A stretch of DNA of 64,000 nucleotides from Spirosoma foliorum (GCF_014117325.1 NZ_CP059732.1:496001-560000); one strand, 5' to 3'; counted from the stretch's first letter, positions 42,174 to 51,200 are shown. A program made the numbers and translations. Notes: a model not told the origin generated them from the letters alone.

Positions 42174-42213
42174 CGACAGGATGTTGAATTCAAGTAAATC
42201 CCACATCCTGTCG
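42174..42213. promoter_or_regulatory. Hairpin in the susC-susD spacer
   Basis: CGACAGGATGT at 42174-42184 pairs with ACATCCTGTCG at 42203-42213, loop 18 bases, 40 bases before the susD ATG. It has no T-tract on the minus strand. It could tune the ratio of SusC to SusD by RNA processing or partial termination. Confidence 0.55.
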
Positions 42214-42229
42214 TTGTCTCTGAATAGAA

Positions 42230-45200
42230 TTAGAAAGCGAAGCTTAAGCCCGCATTATAGCCACGTTGAACAGGGTAGTTACCTACGTCGATACCAAAGT
42301 TCTGGTCAGCCGATCCGCCTACGCCTGGGTCAAGACCCGAGTATTTGGTGATGGTGAACAGGTTGGTTGCCGATACCGATAAACGCAACCGGCTCAGGTT
42401 AACTTTGTTCAACACAACCGCTGGGAAGGTATAACCCAGGTTCAGATACTGCATCCGGGCGTACGAACCGTTTTCTACGTAGTACGAGTTCGCCTGGGTG
42501 TTGGTGCTGAAGTTCGAAGCACTTTCGAAGATGGGCACCGTTGTGTTGGTGTGCGTTGGTAACCACGAATCTTTCACCCGACCGCTAACCGCAGCACCCG
42601 TAAAGGATGGGTAGAAGTCGGTAAACCAACGTTGGTTGTTGAAGATCTTGTTGCCCAAAGATGCATATAAATTGGTATTCAAGTCGAAACCTTTGTACCT
42701 CAGCGTCAGGGTGATACTACCCGTGAACTTCGGAATTGGGTTGCCCAGGAACTGGCGGTCATCATCGTTGATTTTTCCATCACCGTTGGTATCAGCATAG
42801 CGGAAACGACCTGGAGCGGCACCATCCTGCGTTGGCGCAGCGGCTACTTCTTCTTTGCTGTTGAACAGACCGATCACTTTGTAGCCATAGAACGAAGACA
42901 GTGCCTGGCCAGGTTGGTTACGAACAACGGGCGTACCTAAACGAGTACCGCCTGCGGTGAAGTAAGGAACCGATGGGTCAATCGCCGTGATTTTATTACT
43001 TAAGAAACTGGCGATACCCGTCACTTCATAGGTCAGATCACCCGATAGGGTACCCCGGTTGGTTACCAAGATGTCGATCCCTTTGTTGGTCATGCTCGCT
43101 ACGTTTTTGTACGGAGCACTCGAGCGAACACCAACTACGCCAGGCAGCGACAATGGGTACAACAGGTCTTTGGTATCCTTCTGCCAGAAATCAAGAACGA
43201 CTTCTAACTTGTTGTTGAAGAACGATCCATCAATACCAATATTCTTCGTGATACTGGATTCCCATTTAGCCGCTGCGTTACCGATCTGGCTCCGATAGAA
43301 ACCTGAAGCAATCGAGCCGTTCGAGCCATTGATATCATAACCCTGGCTAGCGTCACCACCATACAAGTTATACTGGTTAGTAGCACTCAGGTAGTTGGAG
43401 TTACCCATGATCCCATAACCACCCCGTACTTTCAGGTCCGATACCCAGGGCAGGTTTTTCATGAATTCTTCCGACGATAGACGCCAAGCGCCTGATACAG
43501 CTGGGAATACCCCGTAACGATTGCTAGCCGCAAATTGCGATGAACCATCGCGACGAATTACCCCCGTCAGGATGTACTTGTCGTTGTAGGTATAACGAGC
43601 CTGTGCAAACAATGAGTAAAACTTGTTACCCAGGTAATAACCGCTATTGACCTGCCGGGTAGCACCAGGCGTTGTCGTGCTGATGGTTACGTAGTTCGGA
43701 TCGGTCGAGAAGGGGTTCTGGCCTGAACCACCAATGTTGCGTCCAGCACCATTATTTAACGCTTCGATACCACCCAAAGCGAAGATGTCATGACGACCAA
43801 ACTTCTGTTTGAAGGTAGCCGTGTTGGTAAACGTCCAGGCTAAACCATAGCCTGACCCTTCGCTGTAAGTGTAGGTCGTGTTGTTTTCCGAGTTTTCGTA
43901 CTGTACCCGACCATAGCTGTTGTAGTAATTAGTAAAATAGTTACCACCAAGGCTACTGCGTAAGGTCAGTGAAGGAAGGACATCGTACTCTAAGTAGGCA
44001 TTACCAAACGCAGAGACATTGAAGTTACCGTTGTTAGCGTTAGCAGTCCGGTCGGCAACCGCGTTGTGCGGGTTGTTAAAACCAGGAGCAGCGGTACCCG
44101 CATACCCACCAAATGAGTTATAAACTGGAATGATCGGCGGAGTGCGGAAAGCCGTTAATACCTCGTTTTCATCTGAAGATGAGCTTGAGTTGTTATTCGT
44201 AGAGTTACCAAACTGGTTACCTACACCACCCAAAACACCTTTATTCGAGATATAAGCCATCTGGATATTTTCACCAAAACGGAGTTTCTTGGTGATATCG
44301 AACTCTGTGTTAGCGCGAAGCGTGTAGCGAGAGTAATCATTGAAAATAACGATACCCGCTTGTTTCTGCATAGCCAGGCTAATGTAGAAACGGCTGGATT
44401 CGGTACCACCCGAGAAACCTAATGAGTGACGCATCATAGGAGCAACCCGTGTGATGGCTGCATACCAGTCGGTACCTGCTTTGTTTGCAGGAATAACGTT
44501 ATAGATAGCACCGTTAGCTGGATTAACGTTGTACTTAGCAGCTTCAGCCGTTAAATCAACTTGCGAAGCCGACAAACCTGAACGACTACCAACCAGCAGA
44601 TAATCAGGTAGAACGGGCGTTAAGCCCGTACCGTACTGACCACCCGCGATACCCGCGAAGCTCGTTGCATCAGGTGTTGTACCGGCCTGAAACAAGTCAT
44701 TTTTGCGTGCCTGCCAAGTCCAGTCAGCCTGTTCCTGTGGGTTCAAAATTGGTAAGCTTTTACCTGGATCGGTAGCACCAATTAACCCATCATAGGTGAC
44801 GGTTAATTTCTGAGCCCGGCGCTGACCTTTCTTGGTAGTCAACACGATTACACCCGAAGCAGCCCGCGCTCCATAAATAGAGGCCGAAGCGGCATCTTTC
44901 AGAACGGTGGTGCTTTCAATGTCATCTGGTGATAGGAATTGGATGTTCTGGGTAGGAACTCCATCAACCACGTAAAGTGGCTGGTTACCTCCGAACGAAC
45001 CGAAACCACGAACCCGCACCTGGCTGGATGTACCTGGTTGCCCGTTGGTGATAACGGTTACCCCAGCTACGCGGCCCTGTAACTGTTGCTCAACGTTAGC
45101 GGAAGGAACCACTTTCAGTTGGGCTGGTTTCACCGTCGAAACGGCACCGGTTACATCCCGGCGGTTTTCGGTGGAGTACCCGGTTACAACAACCTCACTT

Positions 45201-45520
45201 AAAGCAGTCGCATCATCTTCGAGTCGGACGTCAATATTGGTTTGATTGCCGACCGAAACTTCCTGCGTCTTAAATCCGATGGCCGAGATAACGAGCACTG
45301 GGCTAGCTCCCCGGATGTTCATCGAGAAACTACCATTTGCATCGGAACTGGTACCAGTTTGAGTACCCTTCAGTACGATGTTGGCACCTGGCACAGCGCC
45401 ATCACTGCCTGTAATTTTACCCGTCAAGCGACGGTCCTGGGCGGAAACTTTGAAGTTTCCCAGCAATAATAATGCACCCAGAAAAGCTGTCTGCAGAAAT
45501 CTGTAGAACGTTGCTTTCAT
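42230..45520 (-). CDS. SusC/RagA-family TonB-dependent outer membrane transporter
   Basis: The 1096-residue protein has a signal peptide (FLQTAFLGALLLLGNFKVSAQD), a carboxypeptidase-regulatory-like domain (about 27-115: LTGKITGSDGAVPGANIVLKGTQTGTSSDANGSFSMN), a TonB-interacting segment (EVVVTGYSTENRRDVTGAVSTV), a plug (LQGRVAGVTVITNGQPG, RGFGSFGGNQPLYVVDGVP) and a beta-barrel ending at YNAGLSFAF. With SusD it imports oligosaccharides or peptides. No glycoside hydrolase or sigma/anti-sigma gene is adjacent, so the substrate is unknown. Confidence 0.96.
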   Translation of the reverse strand: MKATFYRFLQTAFLGALLLLGNFKVSAQDRRLTGKITGSDGAVPGANIVLKGTQTGTSSDANGSFSMNIRGASPVLVISAIGFKTQEVSVGNQTNIDVRLEDDATALSEVVVTGYSTENRRDVTGAVSTVKPAQLKVVPSANVEQQLQGRVAGVTVITNGQPGTSSQVRVRGFGSFGGNQPLYVVDGVPTQNIQFLSPDDIESTTVLKDAASASIYGARAASGVIVLTTKKGQRRAQKLTVTYDGLIGATDPGKSLPILNPQEQADWTWQARKNDLFQAGTTPDATSFAGIAGGQYGTGLTPVLPDYLLVGSRSGLSASQVDLTAEAAKYNVNPANGAIYNVIPANKAGTDWYAAITRVAPMMRHSLGFSGGTESSRFYISLAMQKQAGIVIFNDYSRYTLRANTEFDITKKLRFGENIQMAYISNKGVLGGVGNQFGNSTNNNSSSSSDENEVLTAFRTPPIIPVYNSFGGYAGTAAPGFNNPHNAVADRTANANNGNFNVSAFGNAYLEYDVLPSLTLRSSLGGNYFTNYYNSYGRVQYENSENNTTYTYSEGSGYGLAWTFTNTATFKQKFGRHDIFALGGIEALNNGAGRNIGGSGQNPFSTDPNYVTISTTTPGATRQVNSGYYLGNKFYSLFAQARYTYNDKYILTGVIRRDGSSQFAASNRYGVFPAVSGAWRLSSEEFMKNLPWVSDLKVRGGYGIMGNSNYLSATNQYNLYGGDASQGYDINGSNGSIASGFYRSQIGNAAAKWESSITKNIGIDGSFFNNKLEVVLDFWQKDTKDLLYPLSLPGVVGVRSSAPYKNVASMTNKGIDILVTNRGTLSGDLTYEVTGIASFLSNKITAIDPSVPYFTAGGTRLGTPVVRNQPGQALSSFYGYKVIGLFNSKEEVAAAPTQDGAAPGRFRYADTNGDGKINDDDRQFLGNPIPKFTGSITLTLRYKGFDLNTNLYASLGNKIFNNQRWFTDFYPSFTGAAVSGRVKDSWLPTHTNTTVPIFESASNFSTNTQANSYYVENGSYARMQYLNLGYTFPAVVLNKVNLSRLRLSVSATNLFTITKYSGLDPGVGGSADQNFGIDVGNYPVQRGYNAGLSFAF

Positions 45521-45773
45521 GAAGATTAGGTTGGTTTTTTAAAATGAGTAATCGGCTCAATATTAGAGGGTGAGATTTATATTTCAAAAAGATATATAAA
45601 TAGTACTATGGTCTATTTTTTCATCTAATAATCTAATTATGAAAAAAGTTAAATTGTAATAATATATATGCATTGATTATCAATTAGTTAATCTACAATT
45701 TATGTTAATTAAATTATCTTTTTTTTTGTGAATTAAATTTTAATTAACGAAAGCACTTTTGTCCAATTTTTTC

Positions 45774-45841
45774 AACAAAAAAGCTCGTAAAAAATCAATT
45801 CTTCATTTTTGAAAAATTGATTTTTTACGAGCTTTTTTGTT
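45774..45841. repeat. Perfect 27-bp inverted repeat upstream of susC
   Basis: The arms 45774-45800 and 45815-45841 are exact complements (AACAAAAAAGCTCGTAAAAA, then ATCAATT) round a 14-base loop. It has A- and T-tracts at its ends on both strands and so could be a bidirectional terminator, yet no gene ends within 200 bases, and the susC start lies 250 bases away on the minus strand. Confidence 0.9.
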
Positions 45842-46012
45842 AATATATTTAGTTAAATTAACAAAAACTAAGTGTTAATACTTAACTAAATTACTCAGTA
45901 TATACTGTGATTTTTGTTGTATCGTCTTATAAAGGTTAGGGTTTAGAAAAATGAACTTTATAACGTATCCCTCTAGTGAAATTCGTTACCTTAAGACTCG
46001 CTGAATCCATTA

Positions 46013-46052
46013 GTAATCAGACGACTTAATCGATCTTTTCGAGTCTGATTAC
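46013..46052 (-). terminator. Hairpin after the small cysteine-rich gene
   Basis: GTAATCAGAC (46013-46022) pairs with GTCTGATTAC (46043-46052), loop 20 bases. It starts 5 bases after the stop of the minus-strand gene. The T-tract is weak. Confidence 0.55.
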
Positions 46053-46057
46053 GTATA

Positions 46058-46330
46058 CTAATTGCGCGATAGTGCTTGTTGAGTCGTGTTTGATTCCGTT
46101 ACTCCTGGAAAGCACCGCTGACAATAAACAGGCTGTACACCTAAATCCTGGCTAAATCCCTGAGCGGCTTCCAGAGCGAGTTCAAAGCTGGCATAGCCAC
46201 CTCGCCAACGACCCGTTAAATAGCCAAGCTTTTTGGGTTGCATCCCTTTCCCATTGTTACAAAACCGGCAACTACCGACATGTAACGTTACTTTTGGATT
46301 GCGGAAATACGCATAGAAATAGTAATTCAT
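46058..46330 (-). CDS. Small conserved hypothetical protein with two CxxC pairs
   Basis: The 90-residue protein reads VTLHVGSCRFCNNGKGMQPKKLG, GRWRGGYASFELALEAAQGFSQDLGVQPVYCQRCFPG. The two CxxC pairs about 50 residues apart suggest one zinc site, and the central GxWxGxYxSxExALxAA part is a recurrent pattern in small proteins of unknown function found in many bacteria. No role can be given. The C-terminus (ESNTTQQALSRN) is non-conserved in appearance. Confidence 0.65.
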   Translation of the reverse strand: MNYYFYAYFRNPKVTLHVGSCRFCNNGKGMQPKKLGYLTGRWRGGYASFELALEAAQGFSQDLGVQPVYCQRCFPGVTESNTTQQALSRN

Positions 46331-46562
46331 AACCCCAGTAATCAGTTGTGTAACTGTTGAGAACTACCGATGACAGTGGCTAATTGCAGCTGTCAGCAGT
46401 TGTCAGGTTGTCCATCCGCCTACTAAATCTGGCAGAAAGACATTGCTAATTTTGCCCAGCGGTTAGTGAAGACGAAAAAAAAGATGACTGATTCCGGGTT
46501 TGGGGGGTTGAATTCGGGATTTTGGCGGTTGAAACCGGGAGGAGAAGAGAGGTATTAATAGC

Positions 46563-47333
46563 TTATCGGCCTAGCCAATCTTTAAATTCAGTGACACGCT
46601 CAACACTGACAAACACTTCCTGACGGGCCGCTGGCTGTAACTCAACTTTGAGTTTACTCCCTGAATAGGTATGAACGGATTGGATTGCATCAATAGCCAC
46701 TAAATACGAACGGTTGACACGAAAGAACTGACCAGGATCGACCAGTTGGCTTAGTTTATCCAGGCTATAATCAATCGATATTGGAGGGCCAACCTGGGGC
46801 ATTAAGTAGGTCGCTTTATTCTCAAAAAAGAAATAAGCTATTGCATCAGTTCGAATACTGCGGAGTTTAGGACCGACGCTAACCATAAATCGGTCGCGGT
46901 AGGTTTTGGATTCATCTCCTCTTGCGAGCTGCTCTACAACAAGGTGCTCGGTCCCCGGCTCATTGGGTAATTGACGAAATAGTTTGAATTTATTTAACGC
47001 TGCCGTAAGCTCTTCAATGCCAATGGGTTTAAGCAGATAATCGACGCTGTTGGCTTTAAATGCCTGCAAGGCGTGGTTCTCGTGGGCCGTCGTAAAAATG
47101 ATTGGAATCGTTAAATTAAGTTGCTCAATCAGGCTAAATCCTAAGTCGTCTTCCAGAAAAATATCCAGAAAAATCAAATCTGGCGAAGCAGGTTGAGGAG
47201 CGGTTAGCCAGTTGATCGATTTGGCTACAGATGGCAGGAAAGCCAGTACTTTAATGCTGGGGTCATATTCATGAAGCAAGGTAGATAACCGCTGAGCGGT
47301 TAATGCTTCATCTTCAATGATTAATACATTCAT
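46563..47333 (-). CDS. LytTR-type response regulator
   Basis: The 256-residue protein has a receiver domain (1-120: IIEDEALTAQRL, phosphoacceptor Asp57 in LIFLDIFL, Thr81, Lys102 in LLKPIGIEELTAAL) and a C-terminal LytTR DNA-binding domain (about 150-255: RFMVSVGPKLRSIRTDAIAYFFFENKATYLMPQ, FFRVNRSYLVAIDAI, FVSVERVTEFKDWLG). Such regulators bind direct repeats in promoters. The gene follows its kinase gene after a 29-bp inverted repeat, so the two may be made in unequal amounts. The target is not known. Confidence 0.94.
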   Translation of the reverse strand: MNVLIIEDEALTAQRLSTLLHEYDPSIKVLAFLPSVAKSINWLTAPQPASPDLIFLDIFLEDDLGFSLIEQLNLTIPIIFTTAHENHALQAFKANSVDYLLKPIGIEELTAALNKFKLFRQLPNEPGTEHLVVEQLARGDESKTYRDRFMVSVGPKLRSIRTDAIAYFFFENKATYLMPQVGPPISIDYSLDKLSQLVDPGQFFRVNRSYLVAIDAIQSVHTYSGSKLKVELQPAARQEVFVSVERVTEFKDWLGR

Positions 47334-47346
47334 AACGTTTTAAATG

Positions 47347-47426
47347 TAGGACTTTCGCCTGGAGCCGTGCCACGGTTCAATTGTCCCACCTGGATAGCCG
47401 TGGCACGGCTCCAGGCGAAAGTCCTA
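47347..47426. repeat. Perfect 29-bp inverted repeat between kinase and regulator genes
   Basis: The arms 47347-47375 and 47398-47426 are exact complements (TAGGACTTTCGCCTGGAGCC, then GTGCCACGG), loop 22 bases. It starts 14 bases before the regulator ATG and ends 9 bases after the kinase stop. It would form a very stable stem in the shared mRNA. Confidence 0.95.
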
Positions 47427-47435
47427 AAATGGCAA

Positions 47436-48548
47436 CTAGGCAAGCAGCGGAATTTTAACAATAAATATGCCGTCCTGATCGCCAAAGTAAACAGGACGTT
47501 CGGTAAGTAGTCGGTACCGATCGGCAATATTTTTTAGTCCCAAGCCTGTCGAAGCCTCTTTCTGGGGCCTCAGTCGAATAGGGTTGGTAACCAATAAATA
47601 ATCGTCTTCAGTTTGTATGTTTACAAGAAGAGGCTCTTCGCTCGACATCTGATTGTGTTTTACTACATTTTCAATTAACAGCTGTAGGGTTAATGGAGCA
47701 ATGTTGTATTTAGTCGCTATGGATGCCGATACATCGGTCCTAATCTTCAACTTTTCACCAAAGCGAATTTGAAGTAGAAACGTATAGGCATTCGTAAAGT
47801 TTAATTCATCCTGAAGTTTAATGTAGTTGGTATCCCGTTGTTCTAAAATGTAACGAAACGCCTTTGCCAGTTGACCAACGAATTGAATAGAGAGTTTAGG
47901 ATTAGGTTCAATAAGTGAGGAAAGAATACTTAGGCTATTGAAAAGAAAATGAGGATTTACCTGGTTTTTAAGCGCCATAAACTGAGCCTGGATAGCCTCC
48001 TGTTTAAGTTGCTCCGCGTTTACTTTTATGGCTTCCAATCGTTTGTACCCTCTTCGGTTAGCCGCCAGATAGAACGCCGACAACATAGCCATGATGGTTA
48101 ATCCGTTATCGATTTTTTTTCGTTGATTACTCTCTTCAGGGCTTAAGTTGAGCGCTGAAGTACGAATTGGCTGCGAAAAATGGAAACGTTCCACACCTGC
48201 CATTGTGATCCACATTCGGTGAAAAGCCATATTAAATAAGACCGCCAGGGCACCTGCCACGACTAAAGTAGCTAGCTGAGCGGGTAAGTCAAACTCAATC
48301 AGAAATTCCCTGTTCATCTTGCTAAAAAAACGTTGCTGAATCCAATCTGTAACCGTGAGCCATAGCCCAAAGAACAGAATCGTCACGATAATTTCCATGA
48401 TCCAGAAAGGCCATACCCGTTGGACTAATTCGAGCGAAAAGTGGTTTACATGAACGTAGATACGAATAGGCCAGTAAATGGCGAACACAGTTGTAGCAAG
48501 CTGCCATTTTTGTTTATAGGTTAGCTGGTTCTCAATGGTATTGTTCAT
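47436..48548 (-). CDS. LytS-type sensor histidine kinase (His_kinase family)
   Basis: The 370-residue protein has four predicted transmembrane segments (about 14-34, 45-66, 92-112, 148-163), then the His_kinase domain with NPHFLFNSLSILSSLIE (His200), a dimerisation helix, and the ATP-binding LLIENVVKHN (N-box) and GLGLKNIADRYRLL (G-box). It probably senses an envelope or lipid signal through its membrane part and phosphorylates the LytTR protein encoded next. No peptide-sensing extra domain is seen. Confidence 0.93.
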   Translation of the reverse strand: MNNTIENQLTYKQKWQLATTVFAIYWPIRIYVHVNHFSLELVQRVWPFWIMEIIVTILFFGLWLTVTDWIQQRFFSKMNREFLIEFDLPAQLATLVVAGALAVLFNMAFHRMWITMAGVERFHFSQPIRTSALNLSPEESNQRKKIDNGLTIMAMLSAFYLAANRRGYKRLEAIKVNAEQLKQEAIQAQFMALKNQVNPHFLFNSLSILSSLIEPNPKLSIQFVGQLAKAFRYILEQRDTNYIKLQDELNFTNAYTFLLQIRFGEKLKIRTDVSASIATKYNIAPLTLQLLIENVVKHNQMSSEEPLLVNIQTEDDYLLVTNPIRLRPQKEASTGLGLKNIADRYRLLTERPVYFGDQDGIFIVKIPLLA

Positions 48549-48889
48549 GCTTAAGAAGCTAAGGCAGTATCTTTTTTTCTAATCTGGGTTCTTCTCTTAA
48601 TGTCATTTGTGGATAGTGGAGCACTTTTTAGCGTAATTAGGGGAAGCCTAATGCAAATCGACTCTATAAGTATATTTACGTAAACTTGTACTGTAGGTTT
48701 TAGCGCTAAACTTGTAATTCTATTTTCCTTCGTACGTCAACATGTTCTCCGAACCTGCTTATTCTGGGAGACAAATACTGCTCCGTGAGCTAGTTTACTC
48801 TGAGCCGAACCAGGTGAGTTTGCCTCTGTGAATGTAAAAAAAGCCGCTTTAGGCGGCTCTGATTACGTTCTCCTTCGCTTTTGTAGTTA
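48549..48889. other. 341-bp intergenic region between kinase and repair operon
   Basis: No gene is seen. It contains the terminator of the repair operon (48842-48858) and an otherwise featureless stretch upstream of the kinase. A consensus promoter for the kinase was not found. Confidence 0.6.
48842..48858 (-). terminator. Terminator of the alkylation-repair operon
   Basis: On the minus strand, AGCCGCCTAAAGCGGCT is followed by TTTTTTTACA. It lies about 30 bases after the last gene of the operon. Confidence 0.85.
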
Positions 48890-49147
48890 TTAACTGGTTC
48901 GCCAGATTTTGTATGTCTCTGGCATACAGATCGCACAGGGCCGATAGCCAAGGTGCAAGGCTTCTCGCTCGTCTTGAAAAAACACACGGTTTTCGGGCTT
49001 CATGCGTTTGCCCGTCCGGCAGGTGAGCTTACCATAAATTTTACCCGGACGATGACCGCCTAGCGTAATTGCCTGTTGGTTTATGAGTGTTACTAAAGTT
49101 CGGAGCTGGGCAAAACGGGTTGCTCCAAGTGCTGTCTGGCGAATCAT
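48890..49147 (-). CDS. Stand-alone Ada metal-binding-like domain protein
   Basis: The 85-residue protein reads GHRPGKIYGKLTCRTGKRMKPENRVFFQDEREALHLGYRPCAICMPETYKIW, matching the N-terminal domain of Ada, which binds zinc and repairs methylphosphotriesters in DNA. Cys43 aligns with the acceptor cysteine and Cys71/Cys74 with the C-terminal CxxC; the second N-terminal cysteine is missing, as is common in this short family. It overlaps the upstream 2OG-Fe gene by 4 bases. Together with the downstream-acting OGT gene it supplies the parts of a split Ada. Confidence 0.8.
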   Translation of the reverse strand: MIRQTALGATRFAQLRTLVTLINQQAITLGGHRPGKIYGKLTCRTGKRMKPENRVFFQDEREALHLGYRPCAICMPETYKIWRTS

Positions 49148-49836
49148 GTGGCATCATGAAAAATGAGCCCAATGGTCATCCGTTGCCCCTTTTTTACTTC
49201 ACTGACCCCATGACGCATGCCAACCCGATGATACCCTCGTGACCCTCTCCCTGGCCGAAATTTCGTCGTGAAGATGAGAATCTGACCCTGTTCAGGTTGG
49301 AGTACGATGGCCCGAGATTGCATACGGGGTCGTTGTTCCACCAAAACAAACTCACCGCCCGTAAAATCCTGCCCCGGTTGATTGAGAAATAAAACGGCCT
49401 GAAACGGGAAATACAGTTCGCCATAAATGTCCTGGTGTAACGCATTCCAGTCACCTGAACCGTACTTTAGGATTAGCGCTGTTGGGCGTTTCTGGCCTGC
49501 GTTGTGGCAAATGGCCAGCCACTCGTCAAGATCGGTTGGATAGCGTTGGGTAAGACCGAGTTTTTCGTTCCAGTCGTTGGCAACGAGGGCTATTGGCTTA
49601 AATAGCTCATGACGAAGTGCATCAAGGCGGGCAGGTAGGGGATAATTGAAATATTTGTACTCACCACTTCCATAACCATGCTTCTGCATCACAATGGTTT
49701 TGCGATGTAGGTTTGGTTGATCGAACAGGCTAGCTAGTTCAAGGCATTCGTCGGAAGATAGGCGTGGAGGAAGTAAAACAAATCCCGATTCGGAGAGCGT
49801 CGTTTGGTAAGTCGACCAGTCGATAGTGGCGTTCAT
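49144..49836 (-). CDS. 2-oxoglutarate/Fe(II) oxygenase (COG3826/DUF2086-like)
   Basis: The 230-residue protein shows the double-stranded beta-helix site: HQDIYGELYFPFQAVLFL (His134, Asp136), GGEFVLVEQRP, MRHGVSEVKKGQRMTIGLIFHDA (His209, Arg219). It is closest to the COG3826/DUF2086 proteins often encoded beside Ada, not to classical AlkB. A role in reversing DNA or RNA base alkylation is inferred from the neighbours. It lies 29 bases after the ada/ogt gene and overlaps the next by 4 bases. Confidence 0.85.
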   Translation of the reverse strand: MNATIDWSTYQTTLSESGFVLLPPRLSSDECLELASLFDQPNLHRKTIVMQKHGYGSGEYKYFNYPLPARLDALRHELFKPIALVANDWNEKLGLTQRYPTDLDEWLAICHNAGQKRPTALILKYGSGDWNALHQDIYGELYFPFQAVLFLNQPGQDFTGGEFVLVEQRPRMQSRAIVLQPEQGQILIFTTKFRPGRGSRGYHRVGMRHGVSEVKKGQRMTIGLIFHDAT

Positions 49837-49864
49837 AAGAAACTTGTTTTAACCTGAAACCCAA

Positions 49865-50719
49865 TTAACTAACAGACAATTCTGTGCGTGCAGCTTCCCA
49901 GCCGAGCATGGCTTGTTTCCGGTCTGTTCCCCAGCGATAGCCGCCAAACAAACCTGTTTTCTTAATAACCCGATGACATGGAATCAAATAACCAACTGGA
50001 TTGCTGCCGATAGCCGTGCCAACCGCCCGAGAGGCTGTGGGTTGCCCGATTGCCTCAGCAATCTGGTCGTAACTGGCCAGCCGCCCTTCGGGAATTTTGA
50101 GTAAAGCTTCCCATACTTTGAGTTGAAAAGCCGATCCTCTGAGTAAAACGGGGAGAGGGTGTGTTAGTGCTTCGGCGTCATTAGAGGGGAAGATCTGATT
50201 CGCCAGTGCTTGAACGTTGGCTGAGTCTTGGCGAAGCGTTACTTCGGGCCAGGCTGCCGTTAAGATAGCTTCAGGATCGTCGCCCTCATTCAGAAAATGC
50301 AGCAGAGCGATTTTACCATTAATTGACCCCAAAACATAGTGGCCAAATGGGCTGTCGAATACGCCATATTGTAATACTAAGCCAGCGCCAGCCTGCTTGA
50401 ATTGGCCGGGTGTAACCCCCTCGATCGTTACGAACAGATCATGAAGCCTGCCCGTACCCGACAGCCCCGCTCCGTGGGCAGCATCGCTTAGGGGCGCACC
50501 TTTACGAAGTTGATTTTTAGCATGTTCCAGGGTTAGGTACTGACTGAATTTCTTTGGACTAACTCCGGCCCATTCGGTGAATAGCCGTTGAAAATGGAAT
50601 TCGCTCAGGTTCGCTTTCTCAGCGAGTTCGCCCAACGATGGTTGCTCCCGAAAGTGAGTGGTCAGGTGCTCAATAGCGCTGGCAATTTGTTGATAGGTGT
50701 AGGTGCTTGCAGTTGTCAT
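49865..50719 (-). CDS. Methylated-DNA-cysteine methyltransferase with AraC-type HTH (Ada C-terminal type)
   Basis: The 284-residue protein has an AraC HTH domain (about 10-110: LGELAEKANLSEFHFQRLFTEWAGVSPKKFSQYLTLEHAKNQL) and an OGT domain (about 115-280) with the acceptor motif IPCHRVIKKTG (Cys248) and AVGTAIGSNPVGYL. It repairs O6-methylguanine by transferring the methyl to its own cysteine. It lacks the N-terminal zinc domain of E. coli Ada; that part is encoded separately at the end of the operon. It may regulate its own operon. Confidence 0.92.
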   Translation of the reverse strand: MTTASTYTYQQIASAIEHLTTHFREQPSLGELAEKANLSEFHFQRLFTEWAGVSPKKFSQYLTLEHAKNQLRKGAPLSDAAHGAGLSGTGRLHDLFVTIEGVTPGQFKQAGAGLVLQYGVFDSPFGHYVLGSINGKIALLHFLNEGDDPEAILTAAWPEVTLRQDSANVQALANQIFPSNDAEALTHPLPVLLRGSAFQLKVWEALLKIPEGRLASYDQIAEAIGQPTASRAVGTAIGSNPVGYLIPCHRVIKKTGLFGGYRWGTDRKQAMLGWEAARTELSVS

Positions 50720-50899
50720 CTAATATTGTTGTTTGACCTATACAAATGTCGGAATACCTGCGCTGGGAGGAAACCCGATTCTTGCGGAGTTTTTTGACCG
50801 TTGAACAGTCTAAATGTACAACTGCTCACATTGCATGCTGCATTCTAAAAACTATTGGGTAGGTTGGTCTGGTAATTTAACCAACTAAAAACAAAACCA

Positions 50900-51178
50900 A
50901 TGTCTGTCAACGCGAAACACTTAGCCACATTTATCCTCGGAGCAGCCGCTGGGGTAGCGCTTAATAAGTATGCCCAAACAGAAGATGGTCAGAAATTGAT
51001 GTCTGACCTGAAAGAAAAAGGGATGCAACTCAAAACGGAAGCCGAAGGAGCCATTGATAACGCACCGGAGTATTTTGAGAAATTGAAAACACAGCTTGCC
51101 GAGATGCTAAAAACCAATTTCCCGGATGCCGAAGCCACTATCCATGATATTCTGGGTAAGAAGCCAGATGCCGCCTAA
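50900..51178 (+). CDS. YtxH-domain protein
   Basis: The 92-residue protein starts with a short membrane segment (HLATFILGAAAGVALNKY), followed by an Asp/Glu/Lys-rich helical region (EDGQKLMSDLKEKGMQLKTEAEGAIDNAPEYFEKLKTQLAEM). This is the pattern of YtxH proteins, general-stress related and of unknown biochemical role. The Gly-rich first helix is typical. It ends at a strong bidirectional terminator shared with katG. Confidence 0.82.
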   Translation: MSVNAKHLATFILGAAAGVALNKYAQTEDGQKLMSDLKEKGMQLKTEAEGAIDNAPEYFEKLKTQLAEMLKTNFPDAEATIHDILGKKPDAA

Positions 51179-51200
51179 CGACTGATAAACGAATCAGTAT

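Larger units (their letters stand above)
45521..46057. other. 537-bp AT-rich intergenic region upstream of susC
   Basis: The region is strongly AT-rich (45570-45900), with no open frame of note. It holds a perfect 27-base inverted repeat at 45774-45841 and the hairpin at 46013-46052 after the small gene. A consensus TTTG/TAnnTTTG promoter for susC could not be fixed. The length suggests a long 5' leader or upstream control. Confidence 0.7.
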
